A stretch of 19,216 nt of DNA from positions 1 to 19,216 of the forward strand of contig CAKZUM010000601.1 of assembly GCA_937921525.1 (NCBI GenBank), in the 5' to 3' direction. Below the pieces are notes generated by a model. It saw nothing but the letters and a program-made list of their open reading frames with translations. It did no database searches and was not told where the DNA came from. The DNA is from an uncultured Saprospiraceae bacterium. Lineage in GTDB: Bacteria > Bacteroidota > Bacteroidia > Chitinophagales > Saprospiraceae. A program made the position numbers and the translations under genes. Of the stretch, positions 16,301 through 19,216 are shown piece after piece (positions within the stretch are counted from its first letter, which is position 1; each line of letters opens with the position of its first letter).

Positions 16301-17573
16301 AGAGTTTGTTGAAGCGAATATACAAGATTCTTTATTCTCCTTCAAACCAGTTATGAACAGTGATACAACCGACTATAACATCACCTTAATATCAGAAAAT
16401 GGATGTGATGTAATGGGCAGTCTCAAAGTAATGCTTAGAAATTGCGACGAAGTAGTTTCTTGTGGATTCTTTAATGGCTTAGATACATTGCGAGCAGTTG
16501 CAGAAGATAGTATGGCTGTTGTTTGTTTGCCTATCTCTGATATGGATATTTCAGAATTTGAATTTTTACAAGACGGTATTAGTTATGATATGACTTTTGG
16601 AGAATGTTTAGAAGAATCTATTTTTTACGGATTCAATGCCGCGTCTTTAGGCACACCTCCTTTCTTATTAGAAGAATGGATTGTTAACCAAGACACTTTA
16701 AAAGATCTTGAATTTTCTAGTGCAGAAGAATTAATTAATGCCATGAATACATTCGACCAAACAGCCAATTGGGTGATGGTCGATGATTTTGGATTCATCG
16801 GTGTAGCGGGAGATAAAAATTACGGTCCATTAAAATTATTACATATAGGGTCAAATACATCTTTGGAATTACAGCTCAATAATATGAATGTAGGTTTTCA
16901 AAGTTTGATGCTTACTGGTAGAGGAATTCAATCCTTTATTGTAAGAGATACAATTCAAAATTGTGAAGATAATTTAATTATTAAGATTGATGACTTTAAC
17001 ATGTCTAATGAAGATACTACTGATAATGACAATACTTTTCCTTTAGATACTTTAAGATTAACAACACTAGTCAACACTCCTTTAATAGATCAGTGTATGA
17101 CCAACTCTAGTACAATCATTGACTCTATTTCTATAGATGATTGTGGAAACCCAGACAATGGATTTTTATTACTTCAAGATAATTATTGTTTTTCTTATAC
17201 TCCAAATCCAGATTTCGTAGGTACAGATTTTTTCTGTATTGTGATTTGTTCTACTCTTACTTGTGACACTACCTATGTACAAGTAGAAGTGACAAGTGAC
17301 GAGATGGAAATATTTACAGGGTTTAGTCCAAACAATGATGGCGTCAACGATTTTTTCACAATCAAAAACATAGAAAATTTTCCTCAAAATAGTTTAGAAG
17401 TATTTAATAGATGGGGGAATAGAGTTTACCGACAAGAAAACTATCAAAATGATTGGGGCGGAACATTCGAGAATCTTATACTCCCTGACGGTGTCTATTT
17501 TTATATACTCAAAATCAACAATGATAATGACGCCCAAGATGTCCATTCTGGATACCTCGAAATAGTCCGTTAA
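13380..17573 (+). CDS. Large secreted protein with two head domains, SprB-like repeats and CHU_C (type B) C-terminus
   Basis: The product is 1397 aa from the ATG at 13380, which gives a standard signal peptide (1-22, ending LTAQ). An in-frame ATG at 13272 would add 36 unlikely residues. Residues about 23-170 are head copy 1 (EDDPFWPPNS, 136-145). SprB-like units with a YSIDGGMIW-type core follow at about 190-270 and 277-352. An acidic linker (about 358-392) leads to head copy 2 (about 400-560; NTDPFFPPNS, 521-530). Next are an I-D-T-M-D-T-rich and acidic linker (570-610) and a cysteine-rich segment with a PKD-like domain around 700-769. Two more SIDxGxTW-type units lie at about 775-935. The region about 950-1200 is unassigned. 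A tandem-95-like segment (about 1225-1305, YTPNPDFVG) precedes the CHU_C domain (about 1309-1397; FSPNNDGVNDFF, NRWGNRVY, LPDGVYFY). CHU_C domains mark T9SS cargo, including surface and motility adhesins. The gene ends in its own strong terminator. Confidence 0.9.
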   Translation: MRKLTLLLSLLFVVFQIALTAQIQLTVELQPDNITYLVKLKPETSYSAPLNTTNNGQITFVLPTGGFQVGNVTNKTGLWSSGSMIQAPEENPSMDYLMFQLQSGTSDIVYVEGEEVELFSFENTGSCTGTLNFITEDDPFWPPNSQQVNPGILISVLGAGLGNAYEGSYGEPANCLGTEDSTDTVPASTGVITISDVNLEDPTICNRADGKITIIAADTQGTPLQYSIDGGMIWEDSNEFSNLESGIAFDIKVRDILGLNFADYGIVELSFPKVAEAISIVSTPACGEALGSVTIEATSVNPDATLRFSIDGGMTWQNTGTFLNLETGTYEPQIGIEGAPCIDGDLEAVTIDGENCPTEEEGADGSSTDGSEGNEEEEDEDFDGGDGGFDVDLANIFLGETDCAFAYVLEATDGVFTMSILSDTSFSPPFNITSTAQITIKVPTGDFEVSNFTNLINGVVFSANSRSDSPIEAPENDYISFGLDTRGTQGIVYNKGEKIPLFTFENGGTCTEKPVLLMNNNTDPFFPPNSLNANVSQQLTVSGMGGSGAPVCISNLYITDCGIHAQESENPIDTMDTTIPIDTMDTMNPVDTTSMEEEDEEDEEGPEVGSNDVDTMTINIPVDTKTTICLDSILTIDVVASTSLCSEDEDIKVTPIEGTKCIEIEPINPFSDSKTVCVVHCNAANVCDTTIISICPKVNLGDDLSICSGETVQLNPVGGSGTYQWTTTGDISCTDCTNPDIQPTTTTEYQLDIMTPNGCQSSDTISIDVANNPVIDMVVGEAPTECKENGSIAITLATENGAVQYSIDNGQTYQSENNFSDLAQGEYQILSRDTISNCVDSWSEVVQLMDASSVAIENIAIVHPSACSEAKGSLTIMVTADAASVIEYSIDDGDTWSNLAVFNDLEEGIYNVMVRIEGAEDCVVSYQNNPIELAIPEAASVLSGLADRTFCETDDNIVEIIINESISDFSIDGGEFVEANIQDSLFSFKPVMNSDTTDYNITLISENGCDVMGSLKVMLRNCDEVVSCGFFNGLDTLRAVAEDSMAVVCLPISDMDISEFEFLQDGISYDMTFGECLEESIFYGFNAASLGTPPFLLEEWIVNQDTLKDLEFSSAEELINAMNTFDQTANWVMVDDFGFIGVAGDKNYGPLKLLHIGSNTSLELQLNNMNVGFQSLMLTGRGIQSFIVRDTIQNCEDNLIIKIDDFNMSNEDTTDNDNTFPLDTLRLTTLVNTPLIDQCMTNSSTIIDSISIDDCGNPDNGFLLLQDNYCFSYTPNPDFVGTDFFCIVICSTLTCDTTYVQVEVTSDEMEIFTGFSPNNDGVNDFFTIKNIENFPQNSLEVFNRWGNRVYRQENYQNDWGGTFENLILPDGVYFYILKINNDNDAQDVHSGYLEIVR

Positions 17574-17602
17574 AATATAAACTCCCATTACCGAATAAAT
17601 AT

Positions 17603-17660
17603 AGACATTGAGCAAAAAATAATTTATCAATTTCACCAAATTATTCTTTGCTCAATGTCT
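17603..17660 (+). terminator. Strong hairpin terminator after the 1397-aa gene
   Basis: The left arm 17603-17625 (starting AGACATTGAGCAAA) and right arm 17638-17660 (ending TTTGCTCAATGTCT) are complementary at 22 of 23 positions around a 12-nt loop. TTTT follows directly at 17660-17664. It starts 29 bases after the stop at 17573. It insulates this gene from the next one, which starts 126 bases further on. Confidence 0.85.
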
Positions 17661-17721
17661 TTTCCCAACTTCCCAATTCAAGGCCCTCTGTCTATACCCT
17701 CTATCCTCCTCCTAAGCAAAC

Positions 17722-17751
17722 AAGTAAGTGCATTTTAACGAACACTTACTT
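17722..17751. repeat. 9-bp inverted repeat upstream of the edge gene
   Basis: AAGTAAGTG (17722-17730) and CACTTACTT (17743-17751) flank a 12-base spacer, 36 bases ahead of the ATG at 17787. It could be an operator or a leader hairpin. The rest of 17661-17786 is a CT-rich stretch without other visible signals. Confidence 0.4.
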
Positions 17752-17786
17752 CTATTGAATTAACCAGAATCACAACTACTAGGCTG

Positions 17787-19216
17787 ATGATGCAACTGCA
17801 TAAACATCTGTTAATCTTCTTATGTATTTTATTTTTTTCTGGCCAGTTAATGGCACAAATAACAGGAAGATTAGCCTTATCGGAAGACCAAACTACTTAC
17901 GAATTTTATATTACTCCAGACTTTGATCAAGTCCCTCCTTTGAGTATTACTAATAATGCTCAGATTTCTTTGGTCGCTCCAGAAGGTGGCTTAGAAATTA
18001 TCAATTTCCAAAGTGTAACAGGTCTTTGGAATGGAGATGCCATCCTTATTGATTCTCCGATTGAGAATCCTGGATTTTCTTATGTCTCTATTCCTTTATC
18101 AAGTCCAATTCAGGATTTAAGTTATGTTGCAGGGGTGGAGATTTTACTCTTTACCTTTCAAAACGGGGTAGAATGTTTAGGACCTATCAGAGTGGTAGAA
18201 AACGACATAGACCCTTTTTTTCCACCTAATTCTCAAAGTGTAAATATTGGCAACCTCATTACTATTCTCGGCAGAGGAGCAAAAAATTCTTACGAAACGA
18301 CCTCTCAATCTGCTGCTCCTTGTCCTGGTGAAGAACTAGAGGAAGAAGAGGAAATGGAAGAAGGAGGAGAAATGGAGGAAGGAGAAATGGAAGAAGAGGA
18401 AGAAGAGTCTAATCCTATTGATCCTACAGATGAAACCGCAACTCCAGCTAGTGACCAAGGAACGCTGTGTAATGCAGCACCAACTGGAACAATGAACATT
18501 AATTTAAATCCTAGTCAAACGGGTACTCCACCCTATCAATTAGTATGGACTAATAATACAACGCAAGCTAAAGATAGTACAACAATAGAGGAGGTGTTCC
18601 AAACTTATCTTATCGAAAATCTCGCTCCAGGAAATTATAGAGCCGTAGTGACAGACGCTAATGGAAATTCTTTTTTTGTAGATGGAGATATAGAGGACAA
18701 CACGTACCTTCTAAATCCTGTTTTGGCAATTACGGACGCTTCTTGTGGAGAAAATAATGGAAGAATAACGATTGAATATCCTGACGGTTTCACCGGTGAT
18801 TTATCCTATGACTGGAGCAATGGCATGAGCACACAATCTATAGATGCCTTAGAGGCAGATTCTTATAGGGTAACTGTATCTGATAACAACGGTTGTACTT
18901 CCATTAAAGAAGCATTAATCCTTTCTAATGAAGGAATCAATGCAAGTATTACCCCTACTAACATCAGTTGTAAAGGTACAAATGATGGTACTTTAACGAT
19001 TAGCAACTTAACTAGTCCAGAAAATTATTCTTACCAATGGGAAGGGAATGGCGTAAATAGTACAGCTAGTAGCCTAACCGATTTAGCACCAGGCGAATAT
19101 AAGGTGACAATCTCTGATCCTAATAATGGTGCTTGTGATCTTACGGAAACAATTTTTATTACAGAGCCAGAAGAAATGGCTGTTGAAGCTGCTGTCGAAG
19201 CAACAGATTCTGAGTT
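17787..19216 (+). CDS. Secreted protein with head domain, acidic linker and SprB repeats (3' end cut by window)
   Basis: The frame is open from tandem ATGs at 17787 and 17790 to the window end, giving 476 residues with no stop, so the gene is truncated here. Residues 1-24 form a signal peptide (ending LMAQ). Residues about 25-170 are the shared head (EILLFTF, 118-124; NDIDPFFPPNS, 139-149). A striking linker of almost only Glu, Met and Gly follows at about 182-207. Three SprB-like units come next, about 226-308, 312-385 and 386-463. The third is the most typical (ISCKGTNDGTLTI, Y-Q-W, LAPGEYKVTISD, then T-E-P). SprB-type repeats occur in T9SS-exported adhesins such as the gliding adhesin SprB, and more repeats plus a CHU_C or type A sorting domain would be expected beyond the edge. 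It follows the 1397-aa gene in the same direction but behind a strong terminator, so it probably has its own promoter. Confidence 0.85.
   Translation, partial: MMQLHKHLLIFLCILFFSGQLMAQITGRLALSEDQTTYEFYITPDFDQVPPLSITNNAQISLVAPEGGLEIINFQSVTGLWNGDAILIDSPIENPGFSYVSIPLSSPIQDLSYVAGVEILLFTFQNGVECLGPIRVVENDIDPFFPPNSQSVNIGNLITILGRGAKNSYETTSQSAAPCPGEELEEEEEMEEGGEMEEGEMEEEEEESNPIDPTDETATPASDQGTLCNAAPTGTMNINLNPSQTGTPPYQLVWTNNTTQAKDSTTIEEVFQTYLIENLAPGNYRAVVTDANGNSFFVDGDIEDNTYLLNPVLAITDASCGENNGRITIEYPDGFTGDLSYDWSNGMSTQSIDALEADSYRVTVSDNNGCTSIKEALILSNEGINASITPTNISCKGTNDGTLTISNLTSPENYSYQWEGNGVNSTASSLTDLAPGEYKVTISDPNNGACDLTETIFITEPEEMAVEAAVEATDSE

Noticed and set aside
17394..17639. Minus-strand open frame across the end of the 1397-aa gene
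   Set aside because: It overlaps the well-supported CHU_C domain and runs through the terminator hairpin, so it is a shadow.

Overview
The window looks like an AT-rich chromosomal stretch from a member of the Bacteroidota. The evidence is direct: one protein ends in a type A type-IX-secretion (T9SS) sorting domain with a YPNP motif, another ends in a 'gliding motility-associated C-terminal' (CHU_C, type B) domain with the FSPNNDGVNDFF signature, and SprB-like and thrombospondin type-3 (TSP3) arrays are present. A Saprospiria-like source (the Aureispira/Lewinella kind of giant surface proteins) is my guess, not something the window proves.

Layout. Positions 1-95 hold a long imperfect inverted repeat. 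A small cytosolic protein resembling muconolactone delta-isomerase follows on + (218-514). It converges on a minus-strand gene, with a hairpin terminator between them (536-559). Three secreted-protein genes lie on the minus strand: a 283-aa protein (650-1501), a 1701-aa TSP3 giant (1633-6738) and a 1794-aa Ig-repeat giant (7022-12406). A spacer of nearly 1 kb without genes (12407-13379), rich in hairpins, separates them from two secreted-protein genes on the + strand: a 1397-aa protein (13380-17573) and a SprB-repeat protein that runs off the right edge (17787 onward). The last gene is open to the window end.

What ties the locus together: all five large proteins carry, directly after the signal peptide, versions of the same head domain of about 160 residues (clear in four, divergent in the 1794-aa protein). 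Its hallmark is an N-[DN]-x-DPF-x-PPNS-like motif after a C-x-G. The 1397-aa protein has a second, internal copy. The heads sit on different stalks (none, TSP3, Ig-like, SprB-like) and different C-termini. These are a type A CTD, a type B CHU_C, or a shared C-terminal module of about 280-320 residues with dockerin-like D-x-N-x-D motifs and, in one copy, a terminal EQLP. Four genes have a strong hairpin close to the stop, so they appear to be separate transcription units. The most plausible overall role is a family of modular cell-surface or secreted adhesive proteins; their ligands cannot be read from the sequence.
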